DNA of 27,009 bases, taken from contig CAJLRE010000021.1 of assembly GCA_905208975.1 (NCBI GenBank), positions 1 through 27,009 of the forward strand. The letters are read 5' to 3'. Source of the stretch: an uncultured Collinsella sp. GTDB taxonomy: Bacteria > Actinomycetota > Coriobacteriia > Coriobacteriales > Coriobacteriaceae. Under the pieces are notes generated by a model. It was not told where the DNA came from and made no database searches. It worked only from the letters and a program-made list of their open reading frames with translations. Below, piece by piece: positions 15,038-22,015 of this stretch. The position numbers and the translations under genes are program-made. Position 1 is the stretch's first letter, and every line of letters begins with the position of its first letter.

Positions 15038-15458
15038 GGGAGGTCGGGCGTTACCGTCAGCCGACGCCGCGTCTGCCGCATCATGAGGGAGAACGGCCTG
15101 GCCGGCGCATACGGCAGGAAGAGGTTCAAGGTGCACCCCGGGGCGGTCAACGAGGCCGACGTGTCGAACGTCGTCGCGCGCGGCTTCGGCGGCAGGGCGC
15201 CGTGCACCCATATATGCAGCGACTTGGCCTGCGTGCGCGTCGGGACGTCGTGGAACTACGTCTGCCTGCTCGTCGACCTCTGCAACGGGGAGATCGTCGG
15301 CCACTCCGAAGGACCGAGGAGGGACGCGCGAGCTCCGAGCCAAGCTCTTGGATTACGTGCACTGGTACAACAACTTCAGGATCCACTCGACGCTGGGCTA
15401 CATGTCGCCGGTCGAGTTCAGGGAGGCGGGGCCGTCCCTCCCGGAATCGTCCAAATAA
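15038..15458 (+). pseudogene. IS3-family transposase OrfB, internally deleted remnant
   Basis: In frame from about 15038 the plus strand reads SGVTVSRRRVCRIMRENGLA and then GAYGRKRFKVHPGAVNEAD, typical of IS3-family OrfB just before the integrase core. VGTSWNYVCLLVDLCNGEIV follows. Near 15327 the frame shifts and continues as TRELRAKLLDYVHWYNN, then FRIHSTLGYMSPVEFREAG, the usual OrfB C-terminus, ending in TAA at 15456-15458. The section between, holding the second and third acidic residues of the DDE triad, is deleted, and the position of the first D (in CSDLACVRV) is degenerate. There is no OrfA. It is dead and overlaps the end of the mtnN fragment, probably marking an insertion and deletion in mtnN. 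Confidence 0.8.
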
Positions 15459-16165
15459 GTGTTGCCAATCCATAGCCAATCCAGCCATCATCTCCGCGAA
15501 GGCGGACGTCAGGAAAAGCTCGGCTTGAGCTCGGTCGGACGCGGTCTGTGGGGCATCATTCAGGCTCAGGGGGTCTCCTTGTCTTCTTCGGTCGCAACCT
15601 GAATGATAGGGACGGCCCCTTCTCTCTTTCCCCTTCGTTTTCGACGCGTCACCCTCTCGGCGGGCTTAAGGCCCGCGCTCGCGGGTGCAGGGGCTACGCC
15701 CAAACCCCAAAAACGTAACGCCGTGCTCGAAGCGTTTCCGGACGTCAGCGTAATCTCAAATCCGGTTCGTCAACTCATGGGCAAGCCACCTGAGACTACT
15801 CATTTCTCCTACTGGCAATGAAGACCTGCGACCTGCAGTTTTGCAAACTGCTTGAAAGCCACCTGCGTTGATTCACTTCCTATTGCAGCTGGCGGCTTGC
15901 ACGCGAAAAGGCATTTAAGTTTCAAAACGGGCGTTTTCGGCGCTATCGAGCCTCCAAAGGCATCCCGCCGCGCCCTTTGGGACAAAAACAAAAACTCAAA
16001 GCCCTGAGTTCGAAAATAGTTTTTGGAGTTGTCCCGACTTTTGTCCCCGAAGCCGACGAAACGCGACAGGGTGTCACCTGGCGGCACTCGATTCGAGACG
16101 GCACCGAAAACTGGATGCAACCGGAATGACGGGACGGCAGAACCGAAGCCATCGAGTGGGGATAG
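15459..16165. other. Gene-less stretch with inverted repeats
   Basis: No reading frame here looks like a real protein. Visible structure: ATCATTCAGG (15555-15564) with its complement at 15598-15607; a 17-bp palindrome GCAGTTT-TGC-AAACTGC (15835-15851); and a nested stem-loop at 15979-16035 built from GGGACAA/TTGTCCC, CAAAAACT/AGTTTTTG and AACTCA/TGAGTT. The stretch separates the IS3 remnant from the ribosomal operon terminator and is probably decayed accessory DNA. Confidence 0.6.
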
Positions 16166-16199
16166 AAAAAGGCCCGGGTGCCGTGGCATCCGGGCCTTT
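16166..16199 (-). terminator. Intrinsic terminator of the ribosomal protein operon
   Basis: AAAGGCCCGGGTGCC (16168-16182) pairs with GGCATCCGGGCCTTT (16185-16199): a 15-bp stem with one wobble and a 2-nt spacer that becomes a small loop. On the minus strand it is followed by TTTTT (16170-16166). It lies 27 bp after rplX, so transcription of the ribosomal operon ends there. Confidence 0.92.
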
Positions 16200-16226
16200 G
16201 CTAGCAACTTAACTGTTGCGGGCAGC

Positions 16227-16532
16227 TTAGAACTTGTGGCCGCACTTCTTGCAGACGCGCAGCTTGTTCTTGCCGTCCTTCTCGTGACCGACGCGGGTAA
16301 CCTTACCGCACTCGGGGCAAACGAGATTGACGTTGGAGGCGTCGATGGGAGCCTCCTGCGAAACGATGCCGCCCTGCTGGTTGGCAGCGTTGGGCTTGAC
16401 GGCCTTCTTGACGACCGAAACGCCCTCGACAACGACCTTGTTCTCGGCGGGGAGAGCACGCAGGACAACGCCCTGCTTGCCGCGATCCTTACCAGAGAGA
16501 ACCTGGACCTTATCGCCCTTCTTGATATACAT
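16227..16532 (-). CDS. rplX: 50S ribosomal protein L24
   Basis: 101 aa. The KOW motif is at the N-terminus (IKKGDKVQVLSGKDRGKQG, 3-21). The C-terminus has a four-cysteine ribbon, VCPECGK (Cys72, Cys75) and VCKKCGHKF (Cys94, Cys97), the zinc-binding form of L24. It binds 23S rRNA early in 50S assembly. GGGGAG precedes the ATG. It is the last gene of this operon. In most bacteria rplE follows within a few tens of bases, but here a terminator does. Confidence 0.98.
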   Translation of the reverse strand: MYIKKGDKVQVLSGKDRGKQGVVLRALPAENKVVVEGVSVVKKAVKPNAANQQGGIVSQEAPIDASNVNLVCPECGKVTRVGHEKDGKNKLRVCKKCGHKF

Positions 16533-16545
16533 ATATCTCCCCTAA

Positions 16546-16914
16546 CTACAGGGTCTCGGGAGCGAGCGAGACGATCTTCATGTACTTCTTGTCACGAAGC
16601 TCGCGAGCGACGGGCCCGAAGATACGGGTGCCGACGGGCGAACCATCGTTGTTGATGACAACGCAGGCGTTCTCATCAAAGCGAATGTAGGAGCCATCCT
16701 TGCGGCGGATCTCCTTAACGGTGCGAACGACGACGCAACGGACAACGTCCTTCTTCTTGACGTTGGCGCCAGGGGTAGCCTCCTGGACAGCACCGATGAA
16801 CACATCGCCGATGCCTGCATAACGACGCTTGGAACCGCCAAGCACCTTGATGCAGCGAATCTTGCGAGCGCCGGAGTTGTCGGCGACGTTCAGCATGGTT
16901 TGCATCTGAATCAT
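16546..16914 (-). CDS. rplN: 50S ribosomal protein L14
   Basis: 122 aa, the standard length. It starts MIQMQTMLNVADNSGARKI and contains YAGIGDVFIGAVQEATPG, VKKKDVVRCVVVRTVKE and the C-terminal FGPVARELRDKKYMKIVSLAPE, all near-invariant. L14 sits at the 50S subunit interface and contacts 16S rRNA. GGAGGA lies 8 bp upstream of the ATG. A 118-bp gap separates it from rpsQ, longer than the other short spacings; it holds GTATGC/GCATAC and AGTCG/CGACT inverted repeats but no clear terminator. Confidence 0.99.
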   Translation of the reverse strand: MIQMQTMLNVADNSGARKIRCIKVLGGSKRRYAGIGDVFIGAVQEATPGANVKKKDVVRCVVVRTVKEIRRKDGSYIRFDENACVVINNDGSPVGTRIFGPVARELRDKKYMKIVSLAPETL

Positions 16915-17032
16915 GGTAGATGTTCCTCCGAACTAAGAACCGAAGAGAGGTGCGCAGCCTTTATACGGCCCGTGGTATGCAAGCCAGGCATACGCACATC
17001 TTCGGAAACGTACAAGTCGTAAGAGCGACTGC

Positions 17033-17293
17033 TTATTTAGCGCGCTCGACGACCTCGATGAGGCGCCAACGCTTCATCTTGGACATAGGACGGGTCTCCA
17101 TAACGCGGACGGTATCGCCCACGCCAGCCGTGCACTCCTCGTCGTGAGCGTGCAGCTTCTTGGAGCTGGTCATCATCTTGCCGTACTTGGGGTGACGCTT
17201 GCGCTCGGTGATGGTGACAACGATGGTCTTGGCACCGGAGACGGAGGTAACGACACCCGTACGGACCTTACGCGAGTTACGCGAATCAGTCAT
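17033..17293 (-). CDS. rpsQ: 30S ribosomal protein S17
   Basis: 86 aa. The core RKVRTGVVTSVSGAKTIVVT and the PMSKMKRWRLIEVVERAK end are typical of bacterial S17 (OB-fold rRNA-binding protein needed early in 30S assembly). Cys54 within HDEECTAGVGDTVRVMETRP is a normal position. It lies 16 bp downstream of rpmC. Confidence 0.98.
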   Translation of the reverse strand: MTDSRNSRKVRTGVVTSVSGAKTIVVTITERKRHPKYGKMMTSSKKLHAHDEECTAGVGDTVRVMETRPMSKMKRWRLIEVVERAK

Positions 17294-17309
17294 GTTCTCT
17301 CCTTAGGTC

Positions 17310-17525
17310 CTACTCGGCGACAGCGGACTTCTCCGCTGCGATCTCGCGGGCGCGCTGCTCCGTGAGGACGCGAGCGATGTCCTTCTTCACGGTGTTGACG
17401 CGAGCGGTGTTGTCCAGCTGGCTGGTGGCCATCTGGAAACGAAGGTTAAAGAGCTCGGCGCGCATTTCCTTCAGCTTCTCAACGAGCTGAGCGTCCGAGA
17501 GCTCACGAATCTCTGCGGGCTTCAT
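17310..17525 (-). CDS. rpmC: 50S ribosomal protein L29
   Basis: 71 aa, two-helix protein. EIRELSDAQLVEKLKEMRAE and LFNLRFQMATSQLDNTARV are the family core, followed by KKDIARVLTEQRAREI. The C-terminus has a short extra tail (AAEKSAVAE). Its start overlaps the rplP stop by one base (TAATG), indicating translational coupling. L29 lies at the peptide exit tunnel and helps dock trigger factor. Confidence 0.97.
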   Translation of the reverse strand: MKPAEIRELSDAQLVEKLKEMRAELFNLRFQMATSQLDNTARVNTVKKDIARVLTEQRAREIAAEKSAVAE

Positions 17526-18028
17526 TAGTTCTCCTCCTTGGCGGCGGCGGCGTCCTCAGCAGCCCACTTGGCCTCGAGAGCGGCCTCCTCAGCCATCTCC
17601 TTCTCGATGCGCTGCTCAGCGTTCTTGGCAGCAACAATCTTGGTCTTGATGGGAAGCTTGTGCTGTGCAAGACGCAGAGCCTCGCGAGCGACCTCCTCGG
17701 GCACGCCCTTGACCTCGAACATGATGCGGCCGGGCTTGACGACGGCCACCCACTCCTCGGGGTTACCCTTACCAGAACCCATGCGAGTCTCGGCAGGCTT
17801 CTTGGTGATGGGCTTATCGGGGAAGATCGTGATGTAGACACGACCGCCACGCTTCATGTAGCGGGTCATGGCAATACGAGCGGCCTCGATCTGACGGTTG
17901 GTGATCCAATGGGCCTCGAGAGCCTGGATACCAAACTCGCCGAAATGCAGCTCGGTATTACCCTTGGCCTGGCCCTTCATGGAGCCACGCTGCACCTTGC
18001 GGTGAAGAATACGCTTAGGGGCAAGCAC
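17525..18028 (-). CDS. rplP: 50S ribosomal protein L16 with C-terminal extension
   Basis: 167 aa starting at a GTG that overlaps the rpsC stop by one base (TAGTG). The conserved core runs to about residue 133: MLAPKRILHRKVQRGSMKG, FGEFGIQALEAHWITNRQI, IFPDKPITKKPAETRMGSGK and REALRLAQHKLPIKTKIV. A further 30 or so residues rich in Ala and Glu (EKEMAEEAALEAKWAAEDAA) are beyond the usual 137-144 aa length and look helical. L16 binds 23S rRNA near the A-site tRNA and is required for peptidyl transferase function. The tail is probably a lineage feature. Confidence 0.98.
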   Translation of the reverse strand: MLAPKRILHRKVQRGSMKGQAKGNTELHFGEFGIQALEAHWITNRQIEAARIAMTRYMKRGGRVYITIFPDKPITKKPAETRMGSGKGNPEEWVAVVKPGRIMFEVKGVPEEVAREALRLAQHKLPIKTKIVAAKNAEQRIEKEMAEEAALEAKWAAEDAAAAKEEN

Positions 18029-18738
18029 TACTGACCCCTCCTCTCGGAGTTACGACGACGAGGACGGGAAGAGCCCTCGAGTGCAGGGTTGGGAACAGGC
18101 TGGCCCGGGAGCTTCTCGCCCAGGTAGATCCAGACCTTCACGCCGCAAGCGCCCATGGTGGTGCTGGCGACAGCCGTGCCGTAGTCGATCTTGGCACGGA
18201 GGGTGTGCAGAGGCACGCGACCCTCGCGGTACCACTCACGACGGCCCATCTCGGCACCGCCGAGACGACCGGAGCACTGGATACGGATACCCTTAGCGCC
18301 GGCCTTGCGGGCGGACTGGACAGCCTTGCGCATAGCGCGACGGAAGGCAACGCGGCCCTCGAGCTGCTCGGCGATAGACTGAGCAACGAGGTTGGCGTCG
18401 AGCTCGGGGCGCTTGATCTCGACAACGTCGACGGAGAGCTGGCCCTTGGAGACGCCAGCGACCTTCTCGAGCTCGGTGCGGAGGGTATCGATCTCGGCAC
18501 CCTTCTTACCGATGACAACGCCGGGGCGAGCGGTGAGGATGATGACCTTCACCTTGTCGCCAGCGCGCTCAATCTCGACGCGGGAGACAGCTGCGCGGGA
18601 AAGACGCTTCTCGAGGTACTTGCGGATCTCGAGATCGTTACCGAGGGTCTTAGCGTAATCCTTCTCTGCGAACCAGCGGGAGCGCCAGTTCTCGGTGATG
18701 CCAAGACGGAAGCCGGTGGGGTAGACTTTCTGACCCAT
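18028..18738 (-). CDS. rpsC: 30S ribosomal protein S3
   Basis: 236 aa. The N-terminus MGQKVYPTGFRLGITENWRS, the KH-domain loop PGVVIGKKGAEIDTLRTEL and the C-terminal RIQCSGRLGGAEMGRREWYR are all characteristic. S3 lines the mRNA entry channel of the 30S subunit. The C-terminus ends in an Arg-rich tail (SSRPRRRNSERRGQ), slightly longer than the E. coli protein. It starts 6 bp after the rplV stop. Confidence 0.99.
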   Translation of the reverse strand: MGQKVYPTGFRLGITENWRSRWFAEKDYAKTLGNDLEIRKYLEKRLSRAAVSRVEIERAGDKVKVIILTARPGVVIGKKGAEIDTLRTELEKVAGVSKGQLSVDVVEIKRPELDANLVAQSIAEQLEGRVAFRRAMRKAVQSARKAGAKGIRIQCSGRLGGAEMGRREWYREGRVPLHTLRAKIDYGTAVASTTMGACGVKVWIYLGEKLPGQPVPNPALEGSSRPRRRNSERRGQ

Positions 18739-18744
18739 ACAGCT

Positions 18745-19116
18745 TTACGCCTCCTTTCGAGGAGCAACGACGACGGTGATGTGGGAAGTACGCTTCAGAA
18801 TGCGAGAAGCGGAACCCTTGGCGCGGGGACGGATGCGCTTAAGCGTCGGACCCTCGTCAACATAGGCAGCGGCGACAACCAGGTTGTCGGCACGCAGACC
18901 GTTGTTGTTCTCGGCGTTCGCAACGGCGGAACGGAGAACCTTCTCGACATCCACGGCGACGGCGCGGTCGCAGAAGTGGAGGATGTCGAAGGCCTGAGCG
19001 ACAGGCTTGCGGCGGATCAGATCGACCACCAGGCGGGCCTTGCTGGGGGAAACACGCACGTACTTAGCGACGGCGCGAACCTCGGTGGCCTCAGTTTCAA
19101 TAGACTTAGTTGCCAT
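18745..19116 (-). CDS. rplV: 50S ribosomal protein L22
   Basis: 123 aa. AVAKYVRVSPSKARLVVDLI begins the conserved globular domain, AVANAENNNGLRADNLVV is the middle, and IRPRAKGSASRILKRTSHIT is the beta-hairpin that reaches into the exit tunnel. The N-terminus (MATKSIETEATEVR) is a short extension. GGGGG lies upstream of the ATG. Normal S10-operon position between rpsS and rpsC. Confidence 0.98.
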   Translation of the reverse strand: MATKSIETEATEVRAVAKYVRVSPSKARLVVDLIRRKPVAQAFDILHFCDRAVAVDVEKVLRSAVANAENNNGLRADNLVVAAAYVDEGPTLKRIRPRAKGSASRILKRTSHITVVVAPRKEA

Positions 19117-19130
19117 TTACGGTTAACCCC

Positions 19131-19391
19131 CTATTTGGCCTTGTGGCCACGGAACGTACGAGTCGGCGCGAACTCGCCGAGCTTGTGACCAACCATGGAC
19201 TCGGTAACATACACGGGCACATGCTTGCGGCCGTCGTGGACGGCGATGGTGTGACCAACCATCTCGGGGAAGATGGTGGACGCGCGGGACCAGGTCTTCA
19301 CGACGTCCTTCTTGCCAGCCTCGTTCATCGCGGTGATACGCGAGAGAAGGCGAGTCTCCACGAACGGGCCCTTTTTGAGACTTCTGCTCAT
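19131..19391 (-). CDS. rpsS: 30S ribosomal protein S19
   Basis: 86 aa. MSRSLKKGPFVETRLL at the start, TWSRASTIFPEMVGHTIAVH and MVGHKLGEFAPTRTFRGH are almost invariant in bacterial S19, which binds 16S rRNA in the 30S head near the A site. Spacing to rplB is 32 bp and to rplV 14 bp. Confidence 0.99.
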   Translation of the reverse strand: MSRSLKKGPFVETRLLSRITAMNEAGKKDVVKTWSRASTIFPEMVGHTIAVHDGRKHVPVYVTESMVGHKLGEFAPTRTFRGHKAK

Positions 19392-19423
19392 AAGTGCTTT
19401 CTCCTAAAACTCGGTATCCGAAA

Positions 19424-20254
19424 TTACTTCTTACGGCGACGAATGATGTGCTGGTTCGAGACCTTCTTCTTCTTGCGCGTACGAAGGCCCTTCGTCGGCT
19501 TACCCCAGGGGGTAACAGAGGGACGACCAGAGGTGTGGTTCTTGCCCTCGCCACCGCCGTGCGGGTGGTCGACAGGGTTCATGACGGTACCGCGGACGGT
19601 CGGGCGCACGTTCATGTGACGCTTACGGCCGGCCTTGCCGATGACGATGTTGGCGTGATCGGCGTTGCCGACCTCACCGACGGTGGCGCGGCAGGTAACG
19701 AGGATGCGGCGCATCTCGGAGGAAGGCATACGGACGATAGCGTACTTGCCCTCCTTACCCATCAGCTGGCAGGAGTTACCGGCGGAACGGGCGATAGCAG
19801 CGCCCTTGCCCGGCTGGAACTCGACGGCGTGGATGAGCGTACCGACGGGGATGTCGGCGAGGGGCAGAGCGTTGCCCGGCTTGATGTCGGCGTCAGAACC
19901 GGACATGATGGTCTGGCCGACCTCGAGGCCCTTGGGGGCCAGGATGTAGCGCTTCTCACCGTCAGCGTAGTGCAGCAGAGCGATGCGAGCGGAACGGTTC
20001 GGATCGTACTCGATCGTGGCAACCTTGGCGGGCACGCCGTCCTTGTTGCGCTTGAAGTCGATCACGCGGTAACGACGCTTCACGCCGCCGCCCTGGTGGC
20101 GGGTGGTGATGCGGCCGTTGTTGTTACGACCGGCCTTCTTGGGCAGGGGCTCGAGAAGAGACTTCTCGGGCTTGGTGCAGGTGATCTCGGAGAAATCGGA
20201 GATCGTCTGCCAACGCCTACCAGCGGAGGTCGGCTTAAGGTGCTTTACAGCCAT
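19424..20254 (-). CDS. rplB: 50S ribosomal protein L2
   Basis: 276 aa from the ATG at 20254, chosen because GAAAGGG lies just upstream and MAVKHLKPTSAGRR is the conserved start; the frame is open further upstream without homology. The end NPVDHPHGGGEGKNHTSGRP with TPWGKPTKGLRTRKKKK includes the histidine-rich loop near the peptidyl transferase centre. L2 is a primary 23S rRNA binder. An unusually long 179-bp structured gap precedes it. Confidence 0.99.
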   Translation of the reverse strand: MAVKHLKPTSAGRRWQTISDFSEITCTKPEKSLLEPLPKKAGRNNNGRITTRHQGGGVKRRYRVIDFKRNKDGVPAKVATIEYDPNRSARIALLHYADGEKRYILAPKGLEVGQTIMSGSDADIKPGNALPLADIPVGTLIHAVEFQPGKGAAIARSAGNSCQLMGKEGKYAIVRMPSSEMRRILVTCRATVGEVGNADHANIVIGKAGRKRHMNVRPTVRGTVMNPVDHPHGGGEGKNHTSGRPSVTPWGKPTKGLRTRKKKKVSNQHIIRRRKK

Positions 20255-20433
20255 TACAATCCCTTTCAATAGGAATCCGTTAGCCATCGCAGACAGGGAT
20301 TCGAGGTTCTGCCTCGGGTGCGATGACACCGGACGTATACACGGTTCCGGGCGTGTCCATTTTATACGCCCGAAACCTTGAGCTCTCGCCTCCCCTATTT
20401 GGGAGGCATGAGCTCACTCAACAGCAGCGAGTC
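20255..20433 (-). promoter_or_regulatory. Structured intergenic leader of rplB with three hairpins
   Basis: The rplW-rplB gap is 179 bp, against 0-50 bp at most other joints in this operon. Reading on the minus strand it holds: a hairpin built from GAGCTC/GAGCTC and GCCTCCC/GGGAGGC (20380-20415); a hairpin with stem GGTT-C-CGGGCGT and its partner (20343-20377, 11 bp plus one mismatch); and a two-step hairpin with ATCGCA/TGCGAT and CGAGG/CCTCG (20286-20324). The RBS follows. The block 20335-20360 recurs upstream of rplC. None of the hairpins has a U tract, so a cis-regulatory RNA or internal promoter is likelier than termination. Confidence 0.6.
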
Positions 20434-20721
20434 TTAGGCCTGGTTGCCAAAGACCTCGATGGTGTCGCCCTCGGCCAGCGTGACGATGGCCTTCTTCCAA
20501 GAACGGGTCTTGCCGGCGACATAGCGCACGCGCTTGGTCTTGGGCTTGACCGTCAGGGTGTTCACGCGAACGACCTTGACGCCGAAGATCTCCTCGACAG
20601 CGTCCTTGATCTGATACTTGTTAGCATCCTTGGCGACCTCGAACGTGTACTTGTTCAGCTCCATGCCGGAGAAGGAACGCTCGGACACGATCGGACGGAT
20701 GATGATCTCGTGGGCGGTCAT
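20434..20721 (-). CDS. rplW: 50S ribosomal protein L23
   Basis: 95 aa. EIIIRPIVSERSFSGMELNK, KYTFEVAKDANKYQIKDAVE and FGVKVVRVNTLTVKPKTKRV are diagnostic. L23 sits at the peptide exit and docks trigger factor and SRP. Its ATG directly abuts the rplD stop (TAAATG), with GGGGAGG inside the rplD 3' end as the RBS, so the two are translationally coupled. Confidence 0.98.
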   Translation of the reverse strand: MTAHEIIIRPIVSERSFSGMELNKYTFEVAKDANKYQIKDAVEEIFGVKVVRVNTLTVKPKTKRVRYVAGKTRSWKKAIVTLAEGDTIEVFGNQA

Positions 20722-21348
20722 TTATGCAAGCACCTCCCCGAAGTGAGCGGCGATGTCGGCGGGCATCAGCACAGCGTTGTTGTTGACGAGATCGTAGGTG
20801 TTGGCCTCGTCAGCGGTGATGATGAACGTCTTGGGAATGTTGCGGAACGACAGGTAGGCGTTGACGTCCTCATCGCGAACGATGATGGTCAGACGCTTGC
20901 CCTCAAGGCCGAGAGCCTTGAGCATGGCGACGGCAGCCTTGGTGGAAGGCTTCTCGAAGCCGTAGTCGTCGACGAGCACGAGCTCGCCATCGGCCAGCTT
21001 GGCGGACAGCGCGGAGCGCATAGCCAGCTTGACCTCCTTGTTGTTCATACGCTTAGCGTAGGAACGGGGCTTGGGGGCGAAGACAACGCCACCGTGACGC
21101 CACTGGGCAGCACGGATGGAACCCTGGCGGGCACGGCCGGTGCCCTTCTGACGCCAAGGCTTCTTGCCGCCACCGGAAACCTCAGAGCGGCCCTTAGCAG
21201 ACTGGGTGCCCTGACGCCAAGAGGCCATCTGGCACTTGACGATGTGGTGCATAACGTGGATGTTCGGCTCGATGCCGTACACCTCAGCGGCGAGCTCGGC
21301 CTCGGCGACCTTCTTGCCCTCGCTGTTCTTTACTTCAAACTTTGCCAT
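20722..21348 (-). CDS. rplD: 50S ribosomal protein L4
   Basis: 208 aa. The internal loop motif SEVSGGGKKPWRQKGTGRAR and GSIRAAQWRHGGVVFAPKPR are the conserved tunnel-lining part; the rest is the alpha/beta globular domain. AAGGAG lies 9 bp before the ATG. In E. coli L4 is the autogenous regulator of the S10 operon, which is relevant to the leader-like regions upstream of rplC and rplB; whether it does so here is unknown. Confidence 0.99.
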   Translation of the reverse strand: MAKFEVKNSEGKKVAEAELAAEVYGIEPNIHVMHHIVKCQMASWRQGTQSAKGRSEVSGGGKKPWRQKGTGRARQGSIRAAQWRHGGVVFAPKPRSYAKRMNNKEVKLAMRSALSAKLADGELVLVDDYGFEKPSTKAAVAMLKALGLEGKRLTIIVRDEDVNAYLSFRNIPKTFIITADEANTYDLVNNNAVLMPADIAAHFGEVLA

Positions 21349-21394
21349 TTAAGTGTTCTCCTTGGTATGACGCTGGGCTAAATGGGCTGGGCCC

Positions 21395-22015
21395 TTAGGC
21401 CATACGGATGGCGACGAGACCATTCTTGGCACCCGGGACAGCGCCCTTGACCAAGATGAGGTTCTGCTCGGCATCGATGCGGACAACGGAAAGGTTCTTG
21501 ACGGTAACGCGCTCGTTACCCATGTGACCGGCCATCTTGACGCCCTTGAGGACGCGCGCAGGATAGGCGCACTGACCGATAGAACCGGGGTGACGCTGGA
21601 AGTGAGAACCATGCGTCATAGGACCGCGGCGCTGACCCCAGCGCTTGATGCGACCCTGGAAGCCCTTACCCTTGGAGGTACCGATGACGTCGACCTTCTC
21701 GACATCAGCGAAATCAGCGACGGTGACGACCTCGCCGACCTTGTGCTCCTCGCCGTTCTCGACGCGGACCTCACGAAGGAAGCGGACAGGCTCGACGCCA
21801 GCCTTGGCGAAGTGACCAGCCATGGGCTTGTTCACGTTCTTGGCCTTGATGTCGCCGAAACCGATCTGGACGGCGTCATAGCCGTCGGTTGCCTGAGTTT
21901 TAACCTGCGAGACAGCGCAGGGGCCAGCCTGGATGACCGTGACGGGAACGACGTTATCGTCCTCGTCCCAAACCTGGGTCATGCCAATCTTGCGGCCGAG
22001 AATCATGCTGATCAA
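21395..22015 (-). CDS. rplC: 50S ribosomal protein L3
   Basis: 206 aa. The start is taken as TTG at 22015 (MISMILGRKIGMTQ), because L3 proteins usually carry three residues before ILGxK and a GGGA lies about 7 bp upstream; the ATG at 22006 has no RBS. RIKRWGQRRGPMTHGSHFQR and HPGSIGQCAYPARVLKG are near-invariant and include the glutamine methylated in other bacteria. L3 starts 50S assembly near the peptidyl transferase centre. It is the first gene of the operon here, since no rpsJ lies upstream. Confidence 0.98.
   Translation of the reverse strand: MISMILGRKIGMTQVWDEDDNVVPVTVIQAGPCAVSQVKTQATDGYDAVQIGFGDIKAKNVNKPMAGHFAKAGVEPVRFLREVRVENGEEHKVGEVVTVADFADVEKVDVIGTSKGKGFQGRIKRWGQRRGPMTHGSHFQRHPGSIGQCAYPARVLKGVKMAGHMGNERVTVKNLSVVRIDAEQNLILVKGAVPGAKNGLVAIRMA

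Noticed and set aside
14515..15528. A 337-codon plus-strand frame covering the mtnN fragment and IS3 remnant
   Set aside because: It reads antisense through mtnN and out of frame through the transposase; the real IS3 residues are in another frame.
15809..16468. A 219-codon minus-strand frame before rplX
   Set aside because: It overlaps rplX in a different frame and crosses the operon terminator. Composition is Ser/Arg/Pro-rich and no motif is recognised.
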